From a bacterium (GTDB taxonomy: Bacteria > Patescibacteriota > Minisyncoccia > UBA6257 > JAUSGH01): a stretch of DNA of 37,622 nt. Under the pieces are notes generated by a model. It was not told the origin of the DNA. It was given only the letters and a program-made list of their open reading frames with translations, and did not search any database. How positions within the stretch are numbered: position 1 is the first letter of the stretch; each line of letters begins with the position of its first letter. The position numbers were made by a program, and so were the translations under genes. This document shows, piece after piece, positions 13,929 to 22,883 of this stretch. The stretch is from contig JAUSGH010000018.1 of NCBI GenBank assembly GCA_030649055.1, positions 1 through 37,622 on the forward strand, read 5' to 3'.

Positions 13929-16900
13929 ATGATTTCCAGAATAAAAACTTATCTCAACCGATACCGTGTGGCACTGCTCTCCGCGGCGGCAAGCGTTATT
14001 GGCGTCTTTGGGGCAGTCGGCACATCCCACGCGCAATGGAACGCGCTCGGTGAAAGCTTGCTTGGCGTACTTGGCGGCGCGGTCGGATTTGTCGCGTACT
14101 ACATCGCGAACTTCTTAAACTTTGTTATTGTTAAACTTTTTACGTTTGCCGGTTTTTTGATTGACCTCGGCATCACGCTAAACCAGGGGATTATCCAGCA
14201 CGGACTTGTCCGCGTCGGGTGGCTCATCACGCGGGACGTTGCAAACCTCGGATTTACTATCGGAATCATCGCCATCGCCTTCGCAACCATTCTCCGTATG
14301 GAACAATTCGGCCCCAAAAAACTTTTGGGTAAGCTTATTATCGTCGCGCTACTCATCAACTTCAGCTTGGCAATCCCCGGAGTTATTTTGGACGCCACTC
14401 ATGTGTTCTCAAAGTTCTTCATGTCAAAAATCACCGGTGACAGCGCTGAGCTTCAGAAATTTTCGGAGTCTATCGCCAACGCATTTAATATGCAGGGCAT
14501 GCTAAAAGAACCGACCGCGGCGGCGCTGAATGTTGAGAGCATTTCGGATGTTGTCACGCTCATCAGCACCGTACTGTTTATGGCGCTTTTCGGAACACTC
14601 GGCGTCATCGCGCTCGGCGCCACCGCTTACATGGTTCTGTACCGATACATGGTGCTTACTTTTTTGTTTATTGTCGCGCCGCTTGCCTGGATATCGCTGT
14701 TTCTCCCGGGATTCGGCAAGCACTGGAAAGAGTGGTGGGATATGTTTCTGAAGTGGGCGCTATTCCTGCCGTTTATGACGTTCTTTTTCTATCTCGCGAT
14801 TTACGCCACGCAAAGCGCCGGCGAAATCGGCATTGTGGGGGCAATCAACGCGCAGACATCGCAAAGCTTGTCGGGTATAGCGTCGCTCGCGACCCTCGGG
14901 GGAGTGCTCGGGCAAATGGTGGTAATTCTGGGACTTCTTATCGGCGGACTTATGGTTTCGCAAAAGATGGGCATCGCGGGAGCCGCCGCGGCGGTGGGAA
15001 TGGCAACTGGAGTGAAAAACTTTGCGCTCGGCGCCATAAAGGGCACAGCAGTTGGCGCGGTTGCCGGACCGGCAAAATATCTTGGCACGCGGCCGGTCAA
15101 AGCCGGCGCGATGGGGCTGGCGAGCTTATTAAATCGTCCTGCTTTGCGTTGGATTCCGGGCGCGAAAGGCGCTGTTGCGGGGTTGAGTCAATTCGGACAG
15201 CACGGAGAGGAGATTAGCGCGTATCAAAAGCAGTATCTCTCTAAGAGCGCCCTTCCCGACGAAGAATTTAAGAAGGTTCTTAAAGGACGGTTGCCGGAAG
15301 GACCGGTCGCGCAGGCGGCATTACTCGCCGAAGCAGCCTCACGCGGTATGTTGAAAGAAATCAAGGATGATCCCAAGAAACTTCTCGCTCTTGCGAGCGC
15401 GGCTAAAGAAACAAACCCCGGAACCGAAGCAAAAGACGTGAAAGATATTCAGGCGCTTTTGGGTGTTATGCCGTCGCTCGCCGAAAAGATTACCGATGGC
15501 AAACTCACCACATACGAGGCGGCGCGCAGATTTGTGTCGGCGGACAAAGTAGCCGATCTCACCGCTGAAGAGCTGGGAAATGCCTCGGTTATCGCTTCAT
15601 TCACCCAGGCGCATTGGAAAAACCTCGCCGAGAGCCCGAAGGTGTCGGCTGAACAAATGGCCGCCGCACAAAACGCGCTTAAAAAGCTTGCTGGCGACGA
15701 CCTCATAGAATTGCAACGAGACTACGCCTTTGCGCAGTTGGAAATTGATCGTGCGAAAGATGAGGGTGTACCCGAAAATGACACGTTTGCACTGGACGAC
15801 AAAGGTAGAAAAATTAAAGGCGCGGATGGAAAGTTTGTCATTTCCAGAAAAGGCCTGAAGACGATGAAAAGAGAGAAGAAAGTCGAGCTCAACAAACGAC
15901 GAGACGAACTCTTTACAAAAACCTCAACAGTTACTGAAGCGGATAAGGAAAACTACACCGCAGTCATTAATGATCGCCGAATGAATGATCCGAAGTTTAT
16001 CGCAAACTTCAAAGCGCAATACGGACACGAACCAAGTAACGAGGAGCTTATTCTCATTGAGCGCGGCCGGGCGTATAAACAGCTCGAAGATAGCCAAAAA
16101 CAAATCGGCGGATTGTTCTACCGGCCTTATCCCCCAAGGGGTGGAGCGGGCGGGACAACTCCGCCGCCAACGCCGCCTACGGGTGGCGGCCCTGCGAGTG
16201 GTCCGGCGGGAACGCCAGCCGGCGGTGTTTCGCCGTCCTCTGCGCCTCAAGCTGGTGGAGGAGTTGCGACTCCGGCTCCCGCTAAGTCCTTACCTGAAAT
16301 GATGGCCCAATTACGGGCAAAACAACAAGCTGGTCAAGATGTTAAAGAAGCTGCCGATCAAGCCGCCGCGGAAACAGCGCGCGCCCAGCGAAGCACTGGA
16401 GGATTTTTGAATGAGACCGAAGAAGCCGAGGAGCGCGTTGTAGCCGAAAAAGAGGCGCGTGTTGCCGCGGCACAACAAGCAGAAGCTGAGAAGAATCGGG
16501 TAAAAGTTCCGCCCCCATCCCTTCCAGGCACACGCACCCCGACGACACCAACCGCGCAACCCGGAGCCGGACAACAACCGACGCAAACTCCTTTGCGTAC
16601 TCCTACAACGCCTCCGGTGCGACCCGCGACACCTCCACCTCCACCTCCACCTCCACCTCCAACTACACCGACGACCCCATTAGCGCAACCAGGCGCCTCA
16701 ACAACCCCCGCAACACAACCAAAGGCACAACCCGGAACAGAAGCGGCGAAGAAAGTTGAGCCGCGTCCCGCGACTATTGTTCCGCCCCGCGAGCCGTCAC
16801 GAGCCACCGCCGAGCAAGGCGAAGCCGCTGAAGCAGAACGCCGCGCGCAACGGGAACGCGAAGAATCCGCAAAACGCGTACGCGAAGAAGCGGAAGCGAC

Positions 16901-17438
16901 CGCGGCGGCGGAAAAAGAGCGTGCCGAGGCGGCAGCGCAAGCCGCGAAAGCAGAGGAAGTCAAAACTGCAGCTGCGGAAAAGGGCGCAGAGGCGGCGAGG
17001 AAAGAAGCGGAGGCGACAAAAGTGAAGCTCGACACACTTGGAGCTGCGCTTGGCATCGCGAAAGAAACCGGAGAAACGGAAGCGGACATCGCAAAAGAGC
17101 TCGAGAAAGGCGCCAAGGCCGCCGGAGAAATCAAAGAAGAGCTTAGAGGCGGCGCCGAAGCGGCGAGAAGAACCGGTGAAGAGCTAAAGAAAATCACTAC
17201 GCTCAGAAAAGCAGCAGATTTTTCTGAGGCGTTTATGAGAAAGGACGTGGAACAGTGGAGTGGGCAAGTAATTATTACTCCTGACAAGCGCGAGCGCGTC
17301 ATTCGGAGCGTTATTCGCGACAATGTAAACCCGATGAATACGACGATTAAAACCGAGGATGACGAAAACATCACGCTCCGCCAGCTCTACGGCTTTGCCG
17401 AAAAGGAAAATGCTGATGTTAAAATTTTGAGAAAATAA
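13929..17438 (+). CDS. VirB6/TrbL-like channel protein with long Pro-rich coiled-coil tail
   Basis: Polytopic inner-membrane component of a type IV secretion-like apparatus (1169 residues). A signal-like start ending in SHAQ is followed by at least six membrane helices up to about residue 360, including LGFTIGIIAIAFATIL, KLIIVALLINFSLAIPGVIL, TLISTVLFMALFGTLGVIAL and MVVILGLLIGGLMVS; this is the TrbL/VirB6 pattern. The tail of about 800 residues is cytoplasmic-looking, with helical parts, a Pro/Thr-rich zone and an Ala/Glu/Lys coiled coil (about 975-1045). A polyproline run is encoded by tandem six-base units at 16631-16660. ATG 13929 was preferred to an in-frame TTG 12 bases upstream. An 11-base direct repeat (13897-13907, 13913-13923) spans the junction with the previous gene. 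Confidence 0.8.
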   Translation: MISRIKTYLNRYRVALLSAAASVIGVFGAVGTSHAQWNALGESLLGVLGGAVGFVAYYIANFLNFVIVKLFTFAGFLIDLGITLNQGIIQHGLVRVGWLITRDVANLGFTIGIIAIAFATILRMEQFGPKKLLGKLIIVALLINFSLAIPGVILDATHVFSKFFMSKITGDSAELQKFSESIANAFNMQGMLKEPTAAALNVESISDVVTLISTVLFMALFGTLGVIALGATAYMVLYRYMVLTFLFIVAPLAWISLFLPGFGKHWKEWWDMFLKWALFLPFMTFFFYLAIYATQSAGEIGIVGAINAQTSQSLSGIASLATLGGVLGQMVVILGLLIGGLMVSQKMGIAGAAAAVGMATGVKNFALGAIKGTAVGAVAGPAKYLGTRPVKAGAMGLASLLNRPALRWIPGAKGAVAGLSQFGQHGEEISAYQKQYLSKSALPDEEFKKVLKGRLPEGPVAQAALLAEAASRGMLKEIKDDPKKLLALASAAKETNPGTEAKDVKDIQALLGVMPSLAEKITDGKLTTYEAARRFVSADKVADLTAEELGNASVIASFTQAHWKNLAESPKVSAEQMAAAQNALKKLAGDDLIELQRDYAFAQLEIDRAKDEGVPENDTFALDDKGRKIKGADGKFVISRKGLKTMKREKKVELNKRRDELFTKTSTVTEADKENYTAVINDRRMNDPKFIANFKAQYGHEPSNEELILIERGRAYKQLEDSQKQIGGLFYRPYPPRGGAGGTTPPPTPPTGGGPASGPAGTPAGGVSPSSAPQAGGGVATPAPAKSLPEMMAQLRAKQQAGQDVKEAADQAAAETARAQRSTGGFLNETEEAEERVVAEKEARVAAAQQAEAEKNRVKVPPPSLPGTRTPTTPTAQPGAGQQPTQTPLRTPTTPPVRPATPPPPPPPPPPTTPTTPLAQPGASTTPATQPKAQPGTEAAKKVEPRPATIVPPREPSRATAEQGEAAEAERRAQREREESAKRVREEAEATAAAEKERAEAAAQAAKAEEVKTAAAEKGAEAARKEAEATKVKLDTLGAALGIAKETGETEADIAKELEKGAKAAGEIKEELRGGAEAARRTGEELKKITTLRKAADFSEAFMRKDVEQWSGQVIITPDKRERVIRSVIRDNVNPMNTTIKTEDDENITLRQLYGFAEKENADVKILRK

Positions 17439-17450
17439 GTTTACGGTAAC

Positions 17451-17467
17451 CCTTCGACAAGCTCAGG
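17451..17467. repeat. Dispersed repeat unit CCTTCGACAAGCTCAGG, copy 1
   Basis: A 17-base word found again inside the next gene (18162-18178) and, in both orientations, at 21398-21470. It sits 11 bases before the ATG at 17478. Confidence 0.8.
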
Positions 17468-17477
17468 GAATAAAAAA

Positions 17478-18248
17478 ATGACAAACACCGCGACGCCACA
17501 AGAACTACGTCAAGCGTTCGTTGAATTACCGGACAATGTCCGCCAATGGCTTGCGTCCGAAAAAATCCTTGCCGTCGTCATAGACATAAACGAACGCCTA
17601 GAGTACTTCGGCGACAAAGTCAGCGTTATCCCGTGGCTCATCACGCGGTTGGCCACGAAAGACCTCGCGCCGAAATACTTTATGTCCGAGTTGCGCGACT
17701 ATCTTGTGGTCTCGGACGACGAAGCGCGCGCCATCACTGAAGAAATTGACAAGCGCATCTTGCGCCCTATTGAACCGGCGTTGAACCGCTTGGACATTGA
17801 TTTGAACTCGCTGTATTTGGGGCAGGCGGCACCGGTCGCGGCACAAAACCTGGCACCTCAACCCATAAGTCAAATGAGTCCAATAAGACCTATGAGTCCC
17901 ATAACAGAAGAAATGCCGACCGGCCCGGTCATTCTCCACACCGAAAAAGAGGAGATCGCGCAAACCGCGCAAGGGAAACCGGGGGAGGCAACAAACATGC
18001 CGCGCCCGACGTTTTCGATTAGTCTTCCACAATCAAAATACAAAAAACCGACCGCTCCGCCGGTGACGGTGAGGATTGAGACACCCGGGGAAGATGTAGG
18101 AAGTAAGAAGTATGAAGTAGGTGGAAAAGGGGAGGTGGAAACACAAAAACAGCAAGGTAGTCCTTCGACAAGCTCAGGAACTAAAGATCTGCCGCCGAAG
18201 ATAATGAAAGTGGTGCACTATAGCGATTTTCGGACACCGCTACAATAG
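17478..18248 (+). CDS. Cytoplasmic protein of the secretion cluster, unknown function
   Basis: Not recognised. 256 residues, no membrane segment. Residues 1-110 are helical and well ordered (ELRQAFVELPDNVRQWLASE; RLEYFGDKVSVIPWLITRLA). The rest is low-complexity and assembled partly from DNA repeat words: ISQMSPIRPMSPI (17864-17902), GSKKYEVGG (18098-18122) and SPSTSSGT from the CCTTCGACAAGCTCAGG unit (18162-18178). The N-terminal domain is therefore the likely functional part, and the tail seems to be a landing zone for repeats. Its place between the VirB6-like and PrgI genes suggests an assembly or regulatory partner. Confidence 0.7.
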   Translation: MTNTATPQELRQAFVELPDNVRQWLASEKILAVVIDINERLEYFGDKVSVIPWLITRLATKDLAPKYFMSELRDYLVVSDDEARAITEEIDKRILRPIEPALNRLDIDLNSLYLGQAAPVAAQNLAPQPISQMSPIRPMSPITEEMPTGPVILHTEKEEIAQTAQGKPGEATNMPRPTFSISLPQSKYKKPTAPPVTVRIETPGEDVGSKKYEVGGKGEVETQKQQGSPSTSSGTKDLPPKIMKVVHYSDFRTPLQ

Positions 18249-18342
18249 AAGTATTCAGTATTGAGTATCAAGAAGACAGTATGCGAGCGGGGCGCATGCG
18301 GGCCCATACTCACTTCTCAATACTTGATACTCAATACCTGAG
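18249..18342. repeat. Palindromic word repeat, family 1, copy C
   Basis: The best-formed copy. The left arm (18249-18282) and right arm (18303-18340) pair, and the GC-rich centre around GCGCATGCG is itself partly palindromic. It fills the spacer before the PrgI gene. Confidence 0.85.
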
Positions 18343-18344
18343 CC

Positions 18345-18830
18345 ATGCAATACCAAGTCCCACAATTTATTGAAACGGAAGATAAGATCATCGGGCCATT
18401 AACGCTAAAGCAATTCATTATTGCCTGCGCGGGTACGTTTGCCATTATTATTCTCTACCTCGTATTCACCACCTTCCTCTGGATTATGGTTTCCGCCGTC
18501 ATCGCTACCGTGACGGTTATCCTTGCGTTTGTTCAATATAATGGCCGACCAATTATTTCATTCATCGGTTCCGCGCTCAACTACTTCTTCCGTCCGCGAT
18601 TGTTTGTTTGGAAACGCAAAGAAGAGCTCGCGGAACTGCGCATGAAAGAAGCCGAGAAGTCCTCACCGTTGCAGCGTTTATTGCTCAACCTCACAACCGG
18701 CGTCGGCGCCATTGCCGGCCGCTCATCATCCGGCACGGTCCGTATTCCGAGCGGTGCGGAGGAACGATTTCAGGTAGTAAAGAAAGCAACGGGGGAGCAA
18801 AGAGCGGTGCGGCGCGTTGATTATCGTTAA
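18345..18830 (+). CDS. PrgI family membrane protein
   Basis: 161 residues with the PrgI pattern: the start MQYQVPQFIETEDKIIGPLT, then two close membrane helices (QFIIACAGTFAIIILYLVF, about 23-42, and WIMVSAVIATVTVILAF, about 46-62), then NGRPIISFIGSALNYFFRPR. PrgI proteins accompany VirB4 in type IV secretion systems of Gram-positive bacteria and Patescibacteria and are thought to be the VirB3-like partner. The VirB4 parts follow directly, which supports this. The C-terminal 70 residues are basic and probably cytoplasmic. Confidence 0.88.
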   Translation: MQYQVPQFIETEDKIIGPLTLKQFIIACAGTFAIIILYLVFTTFLWIMVSAVIATVTVILAFVQYNGRPIISFIGSALNYFFRPRLFVWKRKEELAELRMKEAEKSSPLQRLLLNLTTGVGAIAGRSSSGTVRIPSGAEERFQVVKKATGEQRAVRRVDYR

Positions 18831-18840
18831 CGTTCCCGAT

Positions 18841-18905
18841 CGTCATCCTGAGTAAAGCGAAGGATCCCTGAATTGTAGAGATTCTTCACTTCGTTCAGAA
18901 TGACT
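18841..18905. repeat. Dispersed repeat with GTCATCCTGAG / CAGAATGAC ends
   Basis: Imperfect palindrome of a type scattered through many bacterial genomes. It lies between the PrgI gene and the promoter of the next gene. Confidence 0.7.
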
Positions 18906-18932
18906 ACTAAAGGGCTCAAATGAGAAAACTGC

Positions 18933-18938
18933 TATACT
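18933..18938 (+). promoter_or_regulatory. Extended -10 box before the TraC-like gene
   Basis: TGCTATACT, an extended -10 element ending 6 bases before the ATG at 18945. It predicts a leaderless internal transcript covering the VirB4 genes. Confidence 0.55.
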
Positions 18939-18944
18939 AACCTT

Positions 18945-19601
18945 ATGCCGCAAGACGCTCGTCCCACACAAGAACTTGTAGATATTGACTACGTGAAAAA
19001 CGGCGTCGTGGTGTTGAAAAACGGCGCGTTACGGCAGATTTTGCTCGTCTCCGGCATCAACCTTGACCTGAAGTCCGAGGATGAGCAGCAGCTCATCATG
19101 AACTCATACCAGAACTTTTTGAATTCGCTGCATTTTTCCATACAAATTTTTGTGCACTCGCGGCGATTGAATATTGAGTCATATCTTAAAACACTGGGCG
19201 CGCGCCGCACTGAAGAAACGAATGAGCTCTTACAGAATCAGATTGACGAATATGTCCAGTTTATCCGCGGATTCGTCGGCAACAACGCCATCATGGATAA
19301 AAACTTTTTTGTTGTTGTGCCGTTTGACCCCATCCGCATCCCGGGAGCCGAAACCGCGACCGCGAAAAAGTTTTTTGGTCTTTTCGGTGGCAACAAAACC
19401 CCATCAACACCCGACGCCGAGCGCGAACACGCCGAGCGCGAAAACATTGGCCAGCTTACCCAGCGAGTGGAACAAGTGATGTCGGGGCTCCAGCAAATCG
19501 GGTTGCGCGTCGTGCCTCTTCAGAACGAGGAGGTGCTGGATCTTTTTTATAACCTTTACAATCCGGAAGCGGTGGAACGGAAAGGGGTGGTGAAGCTCTA
19601 G
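18945..19601 (+). CDS. TraC/VirB4 N-terminal domain protein
   Basis: 218 residues matching the N-terminal, non-ATPase part of VirB4/TraC proteins: TQELVDIDYVKNGVVVLKNG, ILLVSGINLDLKSEDEQQLI, then LHFSIQIFVHSRRLNIESYL and a C-terminal half with VVPLQNEEVLDLFYNLYNPE. It has no nucleotide-binding motif. The ATPase part is the next gene, 62 bases downstream, so VirB4 appears to be made as two polypeptides. The stop is followed by a word repeat, so the split is not a simple one-base frameshift. Confidence 0.82.
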   Translation: MPQDARPTQELVDIDYVKNGVVVLKNGALRQILLVSGINLDLKSEDEQQLIMNSYQNFLNSLHFSIQIFVHSRRLNIESYLKTLGARRTEETNELLQNQIDEYVQFIRGFVGNNAIMDKNFFVVVPFDPIRIPGAETATAKKFFGLFGGNKTPSTPDAEREHAERENIGQLTQRVEQVMSGLQQIGLRVVPLQNEEVLDLFYNLYNPEAVERKGVVKL

Positions 19602-19605
19602 GGCA

Positions 19606-19655
19606 ACAAAACAAAAAAGCAATAAAGCAAGGAAGCAAGGCTTACATTATTCGCG
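19606..19655. repeat. AAAGCAA word repeat between the two VirB4-type genes
   Basis: Tandem degenerate words (AAGCAATAAAGCAAGGAAGC) followed by ATTATTCGCGATTACTCC, both found at other sites in the window (25046-25148 and 29909-29982). Confidence 0.7.
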
Positions 19656-19663
19656 ATTACTCC

Positions 19664-21379
19664 ATGGACGATCAAAAACAACTGGAAAATGTCATCGCGC
19701 CGCCGGCGCTTGAGGTAAGCCCGAACTATCTCCGCATCGGCAACAAGTTTGCGAAGACGATGTTTCTTTTTACCTACCCGCGCTATCTTTCCTCGGGTTG
19801 GTTTTCCCCGGTCATCAATTTCCCCGACCTTTTGGATATTTCCATTTTTATTCATCCGGTTGATACCGCGCTGGCGCTCAAAAATCTCCGCAAAAAGTCC
19901 GCGCAGATTCAATCGCAAATTAACGAAGCGCAAGAAAAGGGGATGGTGCGCGACCCCATGCTTGAAACCGCGCTACAGGATGTTGAAACATTGCGCGACT
20001 CGCTCCAACAATCGCAGGAAAATCTTTTTGATGCCGGCGTTTACGTGACGTTCTATGCCGAATCGGTTGAGATGCTCGGGAAGCTTGAGTCCCAAATCAC
20101 CTCCATGTTTGAAAGTCGCATGGTGTATGCCAAACCCTCCACATTCCAGCAGGTGGAAGGGTGGCGCTCGGTGCTTCCGCTTGGCCAGGACGCGCTGCGC
20201 ATCTGGACGCCTTTGAATACTGCGCCTATTTCATCGTTTTTCCCGTTCGCTTCGGCAAACCTCACTTCCGAAGAAGGCATTTTGTACGGCGTGAACCAAC
20301 ACAACAATACCCTAATCATTTTTGACCGCTTCTCGCTTGAAAACGCGAACATGGTCATCTTTGCAAAGTCCGGCGCAGGAAAATCATACACTACAAAACT
20401 GGAGGCGCTGCGTCTTTTGATGCTTGGCACTGACGTCATCATCATTGACCCGGAAAATGAATATGAGAACCTAAGCAAAACCGTCGGTGGGAGTTTCTTT
20501 AAAATCTCGCTGGCGTCCGAACACCACATCAATCCGTTTGATATTCCGATTATTCCCGAGGGGGAGGACCCGTCGGATGTGTTGAAGTCCCACGTCGTGA
20601 ACCTCACAGGTCTTTTGAAGCTCATGTTGGGCGCGCTCACACCACAGGAAGACGCGCTTTTGGATCGCGCGATTACCGAAACATACGCTGCGCGCGATAT
20701 TGTCGCGGGTAAAGATTTTTCCGCCGCCACAGTCCCACTCTTAGAAGACTTGGAGATTGTACTCCGCGGTGTTGAAGGGGGAGTAAACATCGCCGAGCGG
20801 CTCTACAAGTTCACAAAAGGAAGTTACGCGGGGTTCACCAATAAAGCCACAAATATTGACGTCAAAAACCGCTTAATTGTGTTTTCCATCCGCGACCTTG
20901 AAGAAGAGCTCCGTCCGGTTGCGATGTATATGATTTTGAATTTCATTTGGAACCTTATTAAAGCCGAGCTTAAAAAGCGCGTGCTTATCATTGATGAGGC
21001 GTGGTGGATGATGAAAAATCAGGACAGCGCCGTATTCCTTTTCGGACTCGTGAAACGCGCGCGTAAGTACTTCCTTGGCGTGACCACCATCACGCAGGAC
21101 GTGGAAGATTTCTTGCTCTCACCGTATGGCCGCCCCATCATCACCAACTCATCGCTCCAAATTCTCTTAAAGCAAGCGCCGGCAATGGTTGACCTCATTG
21201 GAAAAACATTCAACCTCACCGAGGGGGAAAAGAATTTCTTGATCCAAGTCAGCGTCGGGCAAGGACTTTTCGTTGCCGGATTACAGCATGCCGCCATTCA
21301 AATTGTTGCGTCATATCTTGAAGACAAAATTGTCACAACGAAGCCGGAGGAGTTGCTGGAGCAGCGGCGGGCGGCGTAA
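19664..21379 (+). CDS. VirB4-type secretion ATPase
   Basis: Cytoplasmic ATPase that powers type IV secretion or conjugative pilus assembly (571 residues). Residues 1-200 belong to the CagE/TrbE-VirB4 region, including a coiled coil at about 65-110. The ATPase domain has Walker A SGAGKSYTTK (about 237-246), VIIIDPENEYENL, Walker B RVLIIDEAWWMM (about 438-449) and TQDVEDFL. All catalytic motifs are intact. The upstream gene supplies the missing first part of VirB4. No coupling protein (VirD4) is seen nearby. Confidence 0.92.
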   Translation: MDDQKQLENVIAPPALEVSPNYLRIGNKFAKTMFLFTYPRYLSSGWFSPVINFPDLLDISIFIHPVDTALALKNLRKKSAQIQSQINEAQEKGMVRDPMLETALQDVETLRDSLQQSQENLFDAGVYVTFYAESVEMLGKLESQITSMFESRMVYAKPSTFQQVEGWRSVLPLGQDALRIWTPLNTAPISSFFPFASANLTSEEGILYGVNQHNNTLIIFDRFSLENANMVIFAKSGAGKSYTTKLEALRLLMLGTDVIIIDPENEYENLSKTVGGSFFKISLASEHHINPFDIPIIPEGEDPSDVLKSHVVNLTGLLKLMLGALTPQEDALLDRAITETYAARDIVAGKDFSAATVPLLEDLEIVLRGVEGGVNIAERLYKFTKGSYAGFTNKATNIDVKNRLIVFSIRDLEEELRPVAMYMILNFIWNLIKAELKKRVLIIDEAWWMMKNQDSAVFLFGLVKRARKYFLGVTTITQDVEDFLLSPYGRPIITNSSLQILLKQAPAMVDLIGKTFNLTEGEKNFLIQVSVGQGLFVAGLQHAAIQIVASYLEDKIVTTKPEELLEQRRAA

Positions 21380-21395
21380 ATTTTGGTTTTTGTAT

Positions 21396-21470
21396 TCCTT
21401 CGACTGCGCCCCGTCTGACGGGGCTGCGCTCAGGAAATATAATTCATTATTCGCTGAGCTTGTCGAAGCG
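21396..21470. repeat. Inverted copies of the CCTTCGAC...CTCAGG repeat
   Basis: One unit (21398-21434) has a GC-rich hairpin inserted in its middle; a second lies in opposite orientation (about 21452-21470). Together they form an imperfect palindrome filling the spacer after the VirB4 gene. Confidence 0.75.
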
Positions 21471-21481
21471 ATACATTATTT

Positions 21482-22147
21482 ATGGAAGACGACGAACCCA
21501 AAATATCGCAAGTGGAGTCGTTTATTATTATCAGCATTCTCGCCGGACTCGATGTCGCCGACATCGCGCTCCTCGCGTTCGGACTTCCCGACTTTTTTAT
21601 CCTTGATATCTTCGCATTTCCTCTTACGCAGTTATACTTTAGAATGAAAGGGGTAAGGGCGAATTACGCGCTCATTGGCAACTTGGGCGAATTACTGCCG
21701 TATATTGATAAGTTGCCGATGCGCACCATTGGCGCAATCGCGACAATACGCGCCGCCAACCATCCGGAGGGACTCGTCAGTGAAGCGGTGAATATCGGTG
21801 GCGCGGTCGTCCGCAAAAAACTGCAAACGGCGCACAAGGTGAGTGATGCGACGGCTACGGAATCGGAGGGACAGCTAAAGGTAATACGAGCTGCCGCGGG
21901 TACAACTCCTTCTCAAGCCCCAAGCGCTGAAGCACAAAACGCGGAGCGCCTTGCCACGGAAGCGCGCCGCAACGCCGATGAGGCAAAAGAAAAATTCCGG
22001 AATTTTGAGATGCTGCGCCAAAAAGCGGCGATTGAACGGAATGTTTCACCCGAGGTGCCGGAAGAAGAGCAAAAGGAAGGGAATAGCGACAACGTGATAC
22101 GTCCGCCCTTCGGAGAGGAGCAAGGGGATTCCAAAGAAGCAGCGTAG
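21482..22147 (+). CDS. Membrane protein of the secretion cluster, unknown function
   Basis: Not recognised. 221 residues. The N-terminal half has hydrophobic segments at about 11-35 (ESFIIISILAGLDVADIALL) and 36-55 (GLPDFFILDIFAFPLTQLYF), then a region that may lie at the membrane face (LLPYIDKLPMRTIGAIATIR). The C-terminal 80 residues are charged and helical, a likely coiled coil (EAQNAERLATEARRNADEAK). Position between the VirB4 and pilin-like genes suggests a role in the same apparatus. Confidence 0.65.
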   Translation: MEDDEPKISQVESFIIISILAGLDVADIALLAFGLPDFFILDIFAFPLTQLYFRMKGVRANYALIGNLGELLPYIDKLPMRTIGAIATIRAANHPEGLVSEAVNIGGAVVRKKLQTAHKVSDATATESEGQLKVIRAAAGTTPSQAPSAEAQNAERLATEARRNADEAKEKFRNFEMLRQKAAIERNVSPEVPEEEQKEGNSDNVIRPPFGEEQGDSKEAA

Positions 22148-22158
22148 CAAAATTTCAG

Positions 22159-22881
22159 ATGGCAAATTTCAAATTTCAAATAATGCGTGGTAGGGGTGTA
22201 AGCGCCGTGTTTGTTTTGCTTTCTTGCTTTATTGCTTTCTTGCTTTATTTTTCTCCCGCGCACGCGCAAACCGTCGCAGCGCCGAATTTTTTCGTCACCT
22301 GGCGGTCCGGCGCGTATGTTGAAAGCGCTTATCAAGGAAAGATTCTTCCCACCGCCGGGGCGCCGCTCACGATTGCATTTGAACTTATTGACGGCGGTAA
22401 ACTCGCCAACCTTTCCAAAACCATGATCCGGTGGATCAAAAACGACAAAATCGTCCAATCCGGCATCGGACTCCAAACCGTTACTATTCCCACAAGCCCC
22501 ATAGCCGACCGGGACGAGATACGTATTAAGATTGTTGTGTCACAATATAAGGGAGCGGACCTTCCGCACAGTTTTGTGCTTCCGGTCGCGGCACCGGAGG
22601 TCGTCATCCGAGCGCCTTTTGTCAATCGCTTTATACCGACAGGGACCCAAACACTGCGCGCGCTTTTCTATTATTGGAATACCGACCGCGCCGGCACACT
22701 TATCGCAAACTGGTCTTTGCAAGGCGAACGCTTAACCACAAGCGGTGGGAACCGCGCCGCAACCATCACCCTCCCTCAAAGCGCTGCCGGACAATCCTTG
22801 CATCTTACGGTTTCCGCGACAAACGAAGCGGATAACCTTGAGCTCGCAAGTGCTTCTCAAACACTAACCATCGCTCAATAA
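22159..22881 (+). CDS. Exported beta-rich protein with repeat-built signal peptide
   Basis: Not recognised. 240 residues. The signal peptide VFVLLSCFIAFLLYFSPAHA is cleaved after AHA (about residue 36). The mature part is beta-rich and looks like two Ig-like domains (IRWIKNDKIVQSGIGLQTVT; LIANWSLQGERLTTSGGN). The first eight residues (MANFKFQI) come from a CAAATTT word repeat, and the signal-peptide core is encoded by CTTTCTTGCTTTATTG-type words (22215-22251), both also seen in spacers. ATG 22183 is an alternative start that skips the first repeat. It lies 2 bases before the pilin-like gene, so the two are co-transcribed. Confidence 0.7.
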   Translation: MANFKFQIMRGRGVSAVFVLLSCFIAFLLYFSPAHAQTVAAPNFFVTWRSGAYVESAYQGKILPTAGAPLTIAFELIDGGKLANLSKTMIRWIKNDKIVQSGIGLQTVTIPTSPIADRDEIRIKIVVSQYKGADLPHSFVLPVAAPEVVIRAPFVNRFIPTGTQTLRALFYYWNTDRAGTLIANWSLQGERLTTSGGNRAATITLPQSAAGQSLHLTVSATNEADNLELASASQTLTIAQ

Positions 22882-22883
22882 TT

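Noticed and set aside
16358-17374. Long minus-strand frame (338 codons) inside the VirB6-like gene
   Set aside because: Its Ala/Ser-rich product is the shadow of the Ala/Glu/Lys coiled coil and polyproline tail on the plus strand.
18945-21379. VirB4 broken by a frameshift or sequencing error
   Set aside because: The two parts are separated by 62 bases with a repeat, and each has a sensible start and end; a natural split is more likely, though not proven.
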